Source: an uncultured Aquimarina sp. (lineage in GTDB: Bacteria; Bacteroidota; Bacteroidia; Flavobacteriales; Flavobacteriaceae). From it: 64,000 nucleotides of DNA. Made by a program: the position numbers and the translations under genes. Below the pieces are notes generated by a model, which was given only the letters and a program-made list of their open reading frames with translations, had not been told where the DNA came from and searched no databases. How positions within the stretch are numbered: position 1 is the stretch's first letter; each line of letters opens with the position of its first letter. Of this stretch, positions 24,590 through 32,723 are shown in pieces. The DNA lies in NCBI RefSeq assembly GCF_947500065.1, contig NZ_CANMQT010000015.1, positions 1 through 64,000 on the forward strand, read 5' to 3'.

Positions 24590-24755
24590 AGATATCAAGT
24601 ATGACGTCATAGCAGTTAAATGGTAAACCGAAGGTTCTTGTATATTTGCTATGAAGCTAAGATTTTAGAATGAAAAAGATATAAAATCAGAACGGATATG
24701 TCGATGACAATGTAACATTTTACTCTGGTACGACACATACTTATAACCTAAGTCA
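24590..24755 (+). repeat. attC-like cassette repeat (type A)
   Basis: GATATCAAGTATGACGTCATAGCAG at the left faces GGTACGACACATACTTATAACC at the right. The middle contains GGTTCTTGTATATTTGCTATG and GTAACATTTTACTC, close to the copy at 12947-13119. TATATTTG is at 24641-24648. The 3' core is CTTATAACC. Confidence 0.7.
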
Positions 24756-24773
24756 TTAAGAACCGAATATACA

Positions 24774-25310
24774 ATGAAAAAAGAATTTCCAATTCTAAAA
24801 TCTGAAAGAGTAATCTTAAGACAATTTGTTGATTCGGATTTAGAAAATGTTTTTAAAGGACTTTCTCACCCTGATATTATAAAGTATTACGGAATTAGTT
24901 TCGATAGTTTAGAAGCAACGAAAGAGCAAATGATTTGGTTTGCTGATCTTGAAAAAAATGAAAAAGGTATTTGGTGGGCTGTTTGTTCAAAAGATGATGG
25001 TAGATTTCTTGGTGCAGGAGGATTAAACGATTTGGATAAAGAAAACAAAAAAGCAGAAATTGGTTTTTGGTTGTTACCAGAGAACTGGGGAAAAGGATTG
25101 ATGACTGAAACCATGCCACTTATTTTTAATTACGCATTCGATACTATTGGATTACATAGAATAGAAGGGTTTGTAGAAACAGAAAACCTGAATTGTAAAA
25201 AAGCACTTGCAAAACTAAAATTCAATTTGGAAGGAACTATGCAAGATTGTGAAATTAAGAATGAAGAGTTTATTAGTATAGATATTTACTCAAAACTAGC
25301 TAAAAAATAA
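24774..25310 (+). CDS. RimJ/RimL-type GNAT acetyltransferase
   Basis: A 178-residue acetyltransferase of the GNAT_3 (RimJ/RimL) group, which acetylates protein N-termini or small amines. Start FPILKSERVILRQFVDSDLENVFKGLSHPDI is typical; motif A lies in AEIGFWLLPENWGKGLMTETM (about residues 96-116), and HRIEGFVETENLNCKKALAKLKF near the end is the conserved motif B region. Complete. Sole gene of its cassette; target unknown. Confidence 0.92.
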   Translation: MKKEFPILKSERVILRQFVDSDLENVFKGLSHPDIIKYYGISFDSLEATKEQMIWFADLEKNEKGIWWAVCSKDDGRFLGAGGLNDLDKENKKAEIGFWLLPENWGKGLMTETMPLIFNYAFDTIGLHRIEGFVETENLNCKKALAKLKFNLEGTMQDCEIKNEEFISIDIYSKLAKK

Positions 25311-25314
25311 AACA

Positions 25315-25383
25315 GCTTATAACGATCTAAAATGTGGTATTACTTTACAGACTACATTTCATATGCTGAAAGGGTATAGGTCA
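25315..25383 (+). repeat. Short degenerate attC-like hairpin
   Basis: CTTATAACGATC lies at the left; AAATGTGGT-ATTACTTTACAG-ACTACATTT forms a hairpin; and GGGTATAGGTC lies at the right. It has the size of a minimal attC but lacks the CGTT core. CTTATAAC also occurs near the end of the previous repeat (24740), fitting a pair of cassette ends, but the sequence is partly self-complementary and so weak evidence. Confidence 0.45.
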
Positions 25384-25396
25384 TTAAATTCAAAGT

Positions 25397-25888
25397 ATGA
25401 ACAAACATAAATATTGGGGTACAATTCAGGAAGATTGGGCTGGATTTTCTGCTGAAATGGAATTTATATCAAATCATTTTGAGAATAATAATATAAAGAT
25501 ATTTTTGGGTGAAGAATATGACGAAGACGGTGAAGAAATAGAAATAACTCCATCAAGTAATAAACTGAATGATTTTGAAAATACATACGCTAATTTCATA
25601 ATTGGATTAGATGAAATTATTGAAAAAATACAAGAGAAAACTTTTGAGAGATATCTAAAATTATATGCTCATTACTATGAGAATGAAAAAAAATCCGGAG
25701 AAAAGCCATTAAATATATCAACTAAAGAAATCCATTTTGAATATATAAAAGACATTAATTATATCCGAATTCTAGAAAATGGAAATGTCAAAATTCCAAT
25801 TCATTATAAAATTGACACAGAACATGGAATTGAAATAAGACTTGAAAACAATAAGATAATAGATATTGGAGGAATAGCCGAAACGTGA
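25397..25888 (+). CDS. DUF6985-like protein, 163 aa
   Basis: A 163-residue soluble acidic protein. WGTIQEDWAGFSAEMEFISN, then DEIIEKIQEKTFERYLKLYAHYYE and the end HGIEIRLENNKIIDIGGI follow the layout I associate with DUF6985, a family often seen as candidate immunity proteins in polymorphic toxin loci. The assignment is from memory and moderate. The following repeat is only half present. Confidence 0.7.
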   Translation: MNKHKYWGTIQEDWAGFSAEMEFISNHFENNNIKIFLGEEYDEDGEEIEITPSSNKLNDFENTYANFIIGLDEIIEKIQEKTFERYLKLYAHYYENEKKSGEKPLNISTKEIHFEYIKDINYIRILENGNVKIPIHYKIDTEHGIEIRLENNKIIDIGGIAET

Positions 25889-25899
25889 AAAATAATGCT

Positions 25900-25960
25900 A
25901 AACTATATTACTATAGTTAATATGGGTTTTAGTGCTTAATCCAAAGTTTGGAGTTTTATA
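25900..25960 (+). repeat. attC-like repeat, 5' half only (type B)
   Basis: CTATATTACTATAGTTAATATGGGTTTTAGTGC and TTAATCCAAAGTTTGGAG match the left half of type B (compare 15468-15520). The right half with CCCGTA...ACCATAGCC and CGTT is missing; instead a non-repeat leader of about 80 bases leads into the next gene. It is the last cassette repeat I can see, so it marks the decayed right border of the array. Confidence 0.7.
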
Positions 25961-26038
25961 CCATTTCTGCCAAATCTTTTTAGAGTATCCTTTAGAGAAA
26001 TGTGAAGTAAACCTAACTTTATAAAACAAAATAAAAAA

Positions 26039-26857
26039 ATGAAATTACCCGAAAAAATAAATGAAGTTTCAACAGATTCACAACTAGAGATTGGAGTTTA
26101 TCCGCCAAATGGATTTTTACAGTTTGACGAAGCGAGCTTAGGTAATGGAGATTACTTTGGGTTTTATTGGGAGTTTGGAAAAGAAAGTCAAGAACCTATA
26201 ATTTGCGAAATGATCCACGATGAGGGAATTATTGTGCCAAGGTTTTCTGGACTGGATAAGTTTTTAGAATGGTATGAATTAAATGACTTTGATTGGGGAG
26301 AACGAGAAATTGAGGATGAAAACTTTGTTCTTAATTTCCTTAATAAAGGAAATGAATGCTTAAAACAGAATAACCCAGAAAAAGCTATTGAATTCTATAA
26401 GCAAAGTACTGCTAGTTTTGGAGAATTAAGCGAGAATTGGTTCAAATTGGCTTCTCAATATAAAAGAATTGGAAATGAATTAGAATTTCAAAAAAGTATA
26501 ATCAGTTCAATTATTTCAAATTGGGCAATAGAATTTCCTTCACAAAATGCTTTAAGGATGATTAAATCTTTAAATCCAGTTGAAGAATTGAAAAACCATC
26601 CATTGATTAAGAATCGAGAAAACCTCGAATTTGATTTCGGAGGCAAAAAAGAGAATAAGGATTATGTAATAATTAATGAAATCATTACCGAACTTAACGA
26701 AATTGGAGATAGTAATAGTGCATTATTAATGGAACAAAATTATGCACTAATGATGTATTGGGAAACCTCTTCGTTTCAGGAAAGATATAATTTTAATCTT
26801 GGAGAATGGAGAAAGAAATTTGAAGAGAAAACTAAGAAACGATTAAATATAGAGTAA
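26039..26857 (+). CDS. SUKH (SMI1/KNR4)-like protein with C-terminal helical repeat region
   Basis: A 272-residue soluble protein. Residues about 1-90 resemble the SUKH/SMI1-KNR4 fold: GNGDYFGFYWEFGKESQEPIICEMIHDEGIIVPRFSGLDKFLEW, the usual late part of such domains. Residues about 97-165 look like tetratricopeptide-type helices (LNKGNECLKQNNPEKAIEFYKQST). SUKH proteins often act as immunity proteins against secreted toxins; no toxin gene is next to it. Followed after 24 bases by another accessory gene. Confidence 0.7.
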   Translation: MKLPEKINEVSTDSQLEIGVYPPNGFLQFDEASLGNGDYFGFYWEFGKESQEPIICEMIHDEGIIVPRFSGLDKFLEWYELNDFDWGEREIEDENFVLNFLNKGNECLKQNNPEKAIEFYKQSTASFGELSENWFKLASQYKRIGNELEFQKSIISSIISNWAIEFPSQNALRMIKSLNPVEELKNHPLIKNRENLEFDFGGKKENKDYVIINEIITELNEIGDSNSALLMEQNYALMMYWETSSFQERYNFNLGEWRKKFEEKTKKRLNIE

Positions 26858-26881
26858 CGTTAAAGGACAATCGAATCAAAA

Positions 26882-27493
26882 ATGAAAAAAGAAATACTTA
26901 ATAGAATTCAAAAATTAGGAGGAGATATTTCTAATGTTAGAGGTAAGTCATTACAAAATGATTTAGAATCTATTAGTTTCAATACCGTTCTTTACCCTAA
27001 GCGAAGTGATACTCCTTGGGCGTCAATAGATGAACAAGAACCAATTTATGGTATTGGAGAATTTATAGAAGGTAATAAAGAACTATTCGAATCTAATAAG
27101 ATAGCGTTTTATGATGTAATCATAAATCACTATTATAAATTAACCGAAGAAGGTTTTGGCCAAGTCTTTTTTAGAAATGATCTTTTTACTCCTTTTAAAC
27201 AAGGAACAGATGATTATGATGAATGGAATGGAGAATGGGAAGAATCATCATTTAGAAAGGTTATTAATGGTACAGAAATGGATTTAATGTTTATAGGCCA
27301 TTCATATGGGTTTCCGGATAATCTTTTTATTTGTTTAACAGACTCCAATCAAGAAAACCCTACAGTTTATGGTACGGATCATGAGGTGTATTTTGATGAA
27401 ATTACCAAAGAAGGAACGTTAGAGGAGTTTTTTAATTCTTTTTTAACCAAAGAGGAATTAATTGAAATTATAAAGAAGAAATTAGAAAAATAA
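26882..27493 (+). CDS. Hypothetical acidic protein, 203 aa, possibly SUKH-like
   Basis: A 203-residue cytoplasmic acidic protein. The C-terminal part (FIGHSYGFPDNLFICLTDSN, then VYGTDHEVYFDEITKEGTLEEFFNSFLT) resembles the end of SMI1/KNR4-type proteins, where a TVYGTDHE-like strand precedes a GTLEEFL helix. The N-terminal half is not recognised. It lies 24 bases after the previous SUKH-like gene and is probably co-transcribed with it. Last accessory gene before the chromosome-type region. Confidence 0.65.
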   Translation: MKKEILNRIQKLGGDISNVRGKSLQNDLESISFNTVLYPKRSDTPWASIDEQEPIYGIGEFIEGNKELFESNKIAFYDVIINHYYKLTEEGFGQVFFRNDLFTPFKQGTDDYDEWNGEWEESSFRKVINGTEMDLMFIGHSYGFPDNLFICLTDSNQENPTVYGTDHEVYFDEITKEGTLEEFFNSFLTKEELIEIIKKKLEK

Positions 27494-27632
27494 TTCGACT
27501 TCTTGCGATACAAGTAAAAGTTAACGAGTTATTAGTAGCAGGAAAACTATTTGAAGAGAAAAAATATACTTGAAATAGGAGGTATGCTTTTATTTCACCT
27601 AAAACAGGGGTAAAAAAGTAATCTGTAGTCTA

Positions 27633-27640
27633 TACTTTTG
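27633..27640 (+). promoter_or_regulatory. Candidate promoter -7 box TACTTTTG
   Basis: TACTTTTG fits the Bacteroidetes -7 consensus TAnnTTTG and lies 40 bases before the ATG at 27680. No clear -33 TTTG is seen at the usual distance, so this is a sequence match only. Confidence 0.45.
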
Positions 27641-27679
27641 AACAATATACTAATATAAATAGGTAATTTAATAAACTCA

Positions 27680-28681
27680 ATGACGAAATATTCAATTGTA
27701 AAATTCAGTAGTATCTTTTTATTTCTAATACTCACTTCGTGTAATTTTTTAAATGATAAAAGCGAGGAGAATTCAGATCAGGTACATCAAAAAGAAGAGG
27801 ATAATAGACCTTATTTCGAAGGAGAAATTAAATTGTCAGAATCCAGAGGGCTTTATGGATCTTTAACCAAAGTGCATACTACCTATTTTATTTCCGAGAA
27901 TATAATAAAAAGAGAACAACGTTGGGGTGGTGTATATAGCGTATTGGATAATTATGCTGGTATTATTATAGATCTTAAAAAAGATAGTGTAGTAATGTAT
28001 TATGCTGATAAATTAAGTAATACAAAGAATAAGCATACACTTAGTATTGAGGCTTATAAAACTCATTTAAAAACGAAGATAATGCCAAAAGGTATACCAT
28101 CTCCTGTCGATCGTACATTTGAGTTATTGCCAAACTATAAGTTGATTAATCAAGTAAAGGATTCTACTGTTATAAAAGGATTTAAATCGGATTTTACCAG
28201 GTATCATGGGGATACAGATTTCCTAAAACAAGATGTATTTGATTCTAAAGAAATAAAAGTAAAACGTGAACTCTTGGAAATGATTTTCTTGAACCTTCCT
28301 GAAGAGATTAATTTTCCATTAAAATCAGAGGTAAAAACGACCTTTTCTGAAATTAGTAATGATTCTATCATCAAAGGAAAACAAACTAAAGCTATAGATC
28401 AATTAGCCAGAAACATACTTCGTAAAAAGGATTCAACCGTAAAAAAAGAAACAGACTTAGAGAAATTATCTAAAAACAAGTGGCTAAATATGGGACTTCA
28501 AATTCTGAAAAAAGGAGTAGACCTTAATATACATATTACTACCAATCTTTCGGAGTTTACTCCAAAAGTGTTTGCTGATATAGATATGTCTATACCTTCT
28601 GGAGATTTTATCGAGATTTTGGATTTTGATGAATTTCTTAACACCCTTCCTACTGGTGGAGGTGGAGATTTTGATGATTAA
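27680..28681 (+). CDS. Hypothetical lipoprotein, 333 aa
   Basis: The signal MTKYSIVKFSSIFLFLILTSC ends in a lipobox cysteine (C21). An acidic linker is followed by a beta-rich domain that contains YFEGEIKLSES, IIIDLKKDSVVMYYADKLSNTKNKH and a region with KSDFTRYHG, reminiscent of DUF4412-like periplasmic proteins, though I would not assign it. The C-terminus is PTGGGGDFDD. It has its own promoter candidate and a hairpin downstream, and no cassette repeat, so it belongs to the stable chromosome. Confidence 0.75.
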   Translation: MTKYSIVKFSSIFLFLILTSCNFLNDKSEENSDQVHQKEEDNRPYFEGEIKLSESRGLYGSLTKVHTTYFISENIIKREQRWGGVYSVLDNYAGIIIDLKKDSVVMYYADKLSNTKNKHTLSIEAYKTHLKTKIMPKGIPSPVDRTFELLPNYKLINQVKDSTVIKGFKSDFTRYHGDTDFLKQDVFDSKEIKVKRELLEMIFLNLPEEINFPLKSEVKTTFSEISNDSIIKGKQTKAIDQLARNILRKKDSTVKKETDLEKLSKNKWLNMGLQILKKGVDLNIHITTNLSEFTPKVFADIDMSIPSGDFIEILDFDEFLNTLPTGGGGDFDD

Positions 28682-28724
28682 GAATTAATATAGAACACTT
28701 GGAGTCTATATTTTACTATAAAAA

Positions 28725-28754
28725 AACCTATCATTCTTATCTGAATGATAGGTT
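28725..28754 (-). terminator. Hairpin terminator between convergent genes
   Basis: AACCTATCATTC (28725-28736) pairs perfectly with GAATGATAGGTT (28743-28754) around a six-base loop. Read on the minus strand the stem is followed by a run of T, so it should stop the gene at 28792-30381; on the plus strand it may also serve the lipoprotein gene. Confidence 0.8.
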
Positions 28755-28791
28755 ATTATATGAGAGTTAATCTTTATATTAATTATGACTT

Positions 28792-30381
28792 TTATTGAGT
28801 ATTGGTTGTTTTACTCTCATTTAGTGCTTGTATAGCTTTATATACATGACTTAAGTCCGTTGGTTTTAATCCTTTTGTAGGGTAACCAGAGTGACAGGAA
28901 AAACAAGAGCCACCTTTATTATATGCAGAACCATGTTGTGCATATGTTTCCATTGTGCTATTAGCTAATTGGCTTGTTCCTATGGCAACGCCATTAGTTT
29001 TTAGAGTTTCAGAATAACTCTCTCCTGTTGGAGCAGTACCATTATTTGTCCAAGTAGCACCAATAAATATGTAATTTTTGCGCATATCTCCGCTAGCCAA
29101 CTGTCCTAATACACTATTATTAGTAGATATAATCTGACTATTAGATGCAGCAACTGATGAATTTTCTGGATTTGGTACTCCAGCATCTGCAACTCCCCAA
29201 GGTTTAGTCATCTTAGTATTACTGGCAGTAATCGTTTGTGTGGGACTTGTTTTTGTGTTTGCAATGATATCACCTTTATCATAGGTCATATGTGATTTAT
29301 TGTAAGTGTCACTGGCACTATCATTATTTAATAACCAATCATTTCCGGTATCGGCGGCAACAGTTATGGTATCAGAAGGAGTAGAATTATTGAGATATTT
29401 ATAGGATAGATTAGGAGCGTTATTAACGTGTTCAAAAGTTGCCCACACCATTTCCGGATGACCAGCAGTACTACCTACAATATGCATTCCTATCAGAGCA
29501 AGTTTTGCGGTTCTAGTTGGTTTAGCCGTATTCGGCGTCCATTTAGTATCTGTTTTTGTGTAATTAGGTACAATAGCATCCATAGTAATATAATCCTTAC
29601 TATTAGATAAACCTGTTACATCTACCCAAGATGTTTTTATTTCTATAGCCAATGTTTCAGGATCTTGTAACGTTACTCCTTGGGTTTTTGCAAAAGCTGT
29701 AATGCTATCCAATGTAGTCTGAGTAGTAGGAAATTCATTATCGAAAAGTTTTCCAGTTTTAGCACCCGTTAAAAATTGTGCATATACATCATTTACCATG
29801 GTAATGTAATATAAAATAGAATCATTTTTTTGCGCGATTAATACATCGTCAGTAGCTTGCCCTTCTTCAGTGTCAATTGATAGATCATTTTTTTGAGTGT
29901 TGGCAACCGCACTAATCATTTGACCCGATACATGAGGTATTAAGGTTCTTTCTTTTACGTTGTTTACGACGTTAATTGGAGAAACAGTATAAAAAGCAGG
30001 AGTCTCTATTACAGTTCCACTTTTATAATCCCCTTCCTTTATAGGAGATGTCATCCAAAGAAACATGCGCTCAGACCATTTATAAAAATCACAATTGTTT
30101 AGATGTGTAAATGTCACACTGTTGGCAGGTGTTACAACCCCGTTTTCTGACACACTTTTAGACTTAAACCAAGAACTAAAGTCAGTAGGGTCTACCACAC
30201 AGGATTTTAAAACGTCTGCCGGGAGTTTAGAATGCACAGGAGTTACTGCAGCAACTAATGTTTCGGTATCTTCACTTGGAGAATTTGTAACATATTCCTT
30301 TTTTTCTTTTTTATTACATGCAACAATGGTAACTACCATTAGAGTTAGCATCAATAAAGCGTTAAAAGATAATTTTTTCAT
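28792..30381 (-). CDS. Large lipoprotein with one C-terminal CXXCH haem-binding motif
   Basis: A 529-residue lipoprotein (signal ending VVTIVAC, C22). Close to the C-terminus is C493-F-S-C496-H497 (GGSCFSCHSGYPT), a covalent c-type haem site; the rest of a normal cytochrome c fold is not obvious. The main body is rich in Thr, Ser and Asn and contains short motifs such as RTAKLALIGMHIVGS and HPEMVWATFEHVNNAP. This recalls large cytochrome-like proteins of unknown role. It is upstream-unlinked from the sigma/anti-sigma pair by 230 bases but is on the same strand and may be controlled by it. Confidence 0.8.
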   Translation of the reverse strand: MKKLSFNALLMLTLMVVTIVACNKKEKKEYVTNSPSEDTETLVAAVTPVHSKLPADVLKSCVVDPTDFSSWFKSKSVSENGVVTPANSVTFTHLNNCDFYKWSERMFLWMTSPIKEGDYKSGTVIETPAFYTVSPINVVNNVKERTLIPHVSGQMISAVANTQKNDLSIDTEEGQATDDVLIAQKNDSILYYITMVNDVYAQFLTGAKTGKLFDNEFPTTQTTLDSITAFAKTQGVTLQDPETLAIEIKTSWVDVTGLSNSKDYITMDAIVPNYTKTDTKWTPNTAKPTRTAKLALIGMHIVGSTAGHPEMVWATFEHVNNAPNLSYKYLNNSTPSDTITVAADTGNDWLLNNDSASDTYNKSHMTYDKGDIIANTKTSPTQTITASNTKMTKPWGVADAGVPNPENSSVAASNSQIISTNNSVLGQLASGDMRKNYIFIGATWTNNGTAPTGESYSETLKTNGVAIGTSQLANSTMETYAQHGSAYNKGGSCFSCHSGYPTKGLKPTDLSHVYKAIQALNESKTTNTQ

Positions 30382-30611
30382 TTGTTAGTTATTTAGTTAG
30401 TATGATTTTATTCTATTAGAAACAGATAGACTAAAATTACCCCAAAAAAAACAACTATAACAGCGTATTTATACGGGTTTTTGAAAGTATTGGTTTTTAG
30501 AAAATGAACAAGTAAATACCCTGCTAATGTTTAATAAAGTTTACTTATTCGTATGATTTTTATGTAAAAATAAGATTGATAAGAAGTAAATAGTTTTACT
30601 ACTTACCGTTA

Positions 30612-31412
30612 TTAAGATTCTACTACACCCAGCGTGTATAATTGTTCCAAATTAGGAGATGCACTTCCACCTTCTGGTTCTAGCGTTATACCGAATGCCT
30701 CGGATTCATTAGTGTTGGTAAAAGAGAAAATTTTTGTTTCATTCTCATTAAATGTATCTAATATACCCAAACTGGTAGGAGTAAGCGGATCTAATTTTAA
30801 CGACCATACCTGATATACTTTTCCTGGAGGAGGAGTAGGTAATCCAGCTACATCAATGTATGCTGTTTGTTTTTCTTTATCCCAATATACAGAAGCATGC
30901 GCAGTAGGATCTATTTTCTGAGCCTGTAATGGGATCTGAAGAATGTCTTTATCACGTAGTACACTTAATAGTGTTTTGGCTTTGGATAGATTTTCTTCTG
31001 CTAGATTGATTTTTCCCTCTAATAAAATTTGATCTATTTGTGATTTTACAACTTGTTGGCGTAAATCCTTATTCTTATTGAATTGTACAAATAATCCAAT
31101 CAATAGAGCTACAGAAGCTGCCCAACCTATATATGCTGTCCAATTGGTACGTTTTCGAGTAATTGGGATTACATCTACTTCATTATTAGTGAAACTTAAT
31201 TTATCTTTAATACGATTAAAAACAGATTCAGGATTGTAAGGAGCTGATGCTGCAGATAGTTGCATAAGAGATTTTTCGATCTCTTTAATCTCTTCTTCGA
31301 TTTCCGGATGTTCTTTTAGCGCTTCGTATACTTCAGCATTTTCTTTTTCAGATAATGCACCATACACATAGAGTTCTAATATTCCAGATGATATATATTG
31401 TTTGATATTCAT
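30612..31412 (-). CDS. Anti-sigma factor, RskA type
   Basis: A 266-residue membrane anti-sigma factor that would hold the ECF sigma encoded just upstream. N-terminal cytoplasmic domain of about 90 residues (ISSGILELYVYGALSEKENAEVYEALKEHPEI), one membrane segment (about 104-121, WTAYIGWAASVALLIGLFV), and a periplasmic RskA C-terminal domain (HASVYWDKEKQTAYIDVAGLPTPPPGKVYQVWSLKLD). Two bases separate it from the sigma gene, so the two are one operon. Confidence 0.92.
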   Translation of the reverse strand: MNIKQYISSGILELYVYGALSEKENAEVYEALKEHPEIEEEIKEIEKSLMQLSAASAPYNPESVFNRIKDKLSFTNNEVDVIPITRKRTNWTAYIGWAASVALLIGLFVQFNKNKDLRQQVVKSQIDQILLEGKINLAEENLSKAKTLLSVLRDKDILQIPLQAQKIDPTAHASVYWDKEKQTAYIDVAGLPTPPPGKVYQVWSLKLDPLTPTSLGILDTFNENETKIFSFTNTNESEAFGITLEPEGGSASPNLEQLYTLGVVES

Positions 31413-31414
31413 AA

Positions 31415-31945
31415 TTATACTGCCAAGACTTCTCTTAGTTTATCAATGCAAATTCTGTTCCGAGTTTTAATAGTTCCAATAGGAATATCTAATTCTTCTG
31501 AAGCCTCTTTCTGTGTGAACCCTTTAAAAAATAATAAATCGATTACTTTTTTACAAATCGGCTCCAATACATTAATGTACTTTTTTATCCCGATAGCATC
31601 GATCTTACCAGAAAAATTACTTTTCTCTTCTAGTATATCTACGAAATAATCTGCAGTTTGGTTTTGTTGTGAATTTTTAAATGCTACCGATCTGGTTTTG
31701 TCAATGGCAGCATTGCGAGCAATATTAAGCATCCAAGTAAAAAAACGTCCTTTTTTTTCTGAGTAAGAATCTGCTTTATTCCAAACTTTTATGAACACAT
31801 CTTGCAATACTTCTTCAGATAAATTTTGATCTCTAAGGATATTATAAATCACACCAAATATATTCTCAGCATACATTTCATAAATACGCTGAAAAGCTTT
31901 TTCATTCTTTTGTTGTAGCTGCAGAATCAGTTCATTGGATTGCAT
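31415..31945 (-). CDS. ECF RNA polymerase sigma factor (SigK/SigL-like)
   Basis: A 176-residue ECF sigma factor. Region 2 is clear (FQRIYEMYAENIFGVIYNILRDQNLSEEVLQDVFIKVW, then GRFFTWMLNIARNAAIDKTRS), and region 4 follows with the helix-turn-helix LLFFKGFTQKEASEELDIPIGTIKTRNRICIDKLREVL. It directs RNA polymerase to stress-type promoters when freed from the RskA-type anti-sigma encoded next. A SodC gene lies directly upstream on the same strand, separated by a terminator. Confidence 0.95.
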   Translation of the reverse strand: MQSNELILQLQQKNEKAFQRIYEMYAENIFGVIYNILRDQNLSEEVLQDVFIKVWNKADSYSEKKGRFFTWMLNIARNAAIDKTRSVAFKNSQQNQTADYFVDILEEKSNFSGKIDAIGIKKYINVLEPICKKVIDLLFFKGFTQKEASEELDIPIGTIKTRNRICIDKLREVLAV

Positions 31946-31994
31946 AGGATAATAAAGGGAATTGTTTTGAAGGAAGAAGTGTTTAGAAAAAAAG

Positions 31995-32022
31995 AAAGAG
32001 GCTGAAATTAACAGCCTCTTTT
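31995..32022 (-). terminator. Rho-independent terminator after the SodC gene
   Basis: AAAGAGGCTG (31995-32004) pairs with CAGCCTCTTT (32012-32021) around seven bases. On the minus strand the stem is followed by a T-rich run (complement of the A run at 31986-31997), so it terminates the SodC gene before the sigma factor gene. Confidence 0.85.
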
Positions 32023-32034
32023 ATGTTATGTAAT

Positions 32035-32637
32035 TTATTGAATAATTCCTCCACAGCTTACTCTGCTTCCAGCGGCACCTGATGGCTGAGATGTGTAATC
32101 ATCAATACCTTGGTGTACAATAATAGCTTTACCAACAATATCTTTTTTATCATCTCCACATCCAATACACCAGTCATTAGTAGCAAACTCTTTAGAACCT
32201 TTACCTTCTGCAGTAGCATTAAAATTACCAATATCTCCTTTATGATACCCTTCTGGTGCACCCCATTTTCCATGCGGCTGTAGTGTTGGATTCCAATGCC
32301 CTCCAGTAGATTTACCATCTGCAGAAGAACAATCTGCTTTTTCATGAATATGGATAGCATGTTCCCCTTCTGATAACCCTTTTAAGTAAGCTACCATAGT
32401 TACCATTCCACCTTCTTCTGTAAAAGTAACAGTACCTGATACATCGCTGTCGCTTTTTGGTGTCAAAGAAATTGCCAATGTTTTTATCTTACTAGCTTCT
32501 TCTTTTTCCTCGGTAATTTCCTCAGTAATTTCTGCATCTACTTTCTTTTCGTATTCTTTTCCTTCCTTCTTATCTCCCTTACAGCTAATAACAACCGTAG
32601 ATAAAAGAGCAATTACGAATAGGTTTAGAGTTTTCAT
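32035..32637 (-). CDS. sodC: Copper/zinc superoxide dismutase, lipoprotein
   Basis: A 200-residue periplasmic SodC that dismutates superoxide. Lipoprotein signal MKTLNLFVIALLSTVVISC, then a Glu/Lys-rich linker (residues 20-50) and the SOD fold. Copper and zinc ligands are visible in HAIHIHEKADC, GGHWNPTLQPHG, GYHKGDIGNF and IIVHQGIDDY, and the disulfide cysteines are in ADCSS and RVSCGG. Complete for the family. The neighbouring ECF sigma/anti-sigma pair may point to oxidative stress control, which is inference only. Confidence 0.95.
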   Translation of the reverse strand: MKTLNLFVIALLSTVVISCKGDKKEGKEYEKKVDAEITEEITEEKEEASKIKTLAISLTPKSDSDVSGTVTFTEEGGMVTMVAYLKGLSEGEHAIHIHEKADCSSADGKSTGGHWNPTLQPHGKWGAPEGYHKGDIGNFNATAEGKGSKEFATNDWCIGCGDDKKDIVGKAIIVHQGIDDYTSQPSGAAGSRVSCGGIIQ

Positions 32638-32723
32638 AATTTAATGATTTGTTAAGTTTTAATAAAACTAATATAGGGCAGTTTTACCTTACAGCAAAGG
32701 ATTTAAGAGGATTTAAGATTTTG

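Noticed and set aside
2611..24755. Repeats as MITE-type transposons scattered between genes
   Set aside because: There are no target duplications, the ends differ from copy to copy, and each end pairs with the far end of the adjoining gene unit, which transposon insertion would not produce.
242..25960. CRISPR array as an explanation for the repeats
   Set aside because: Repeats are 70-205 bases, variable, and separated by whole genes, not by short uniform spacers; no cas genes.
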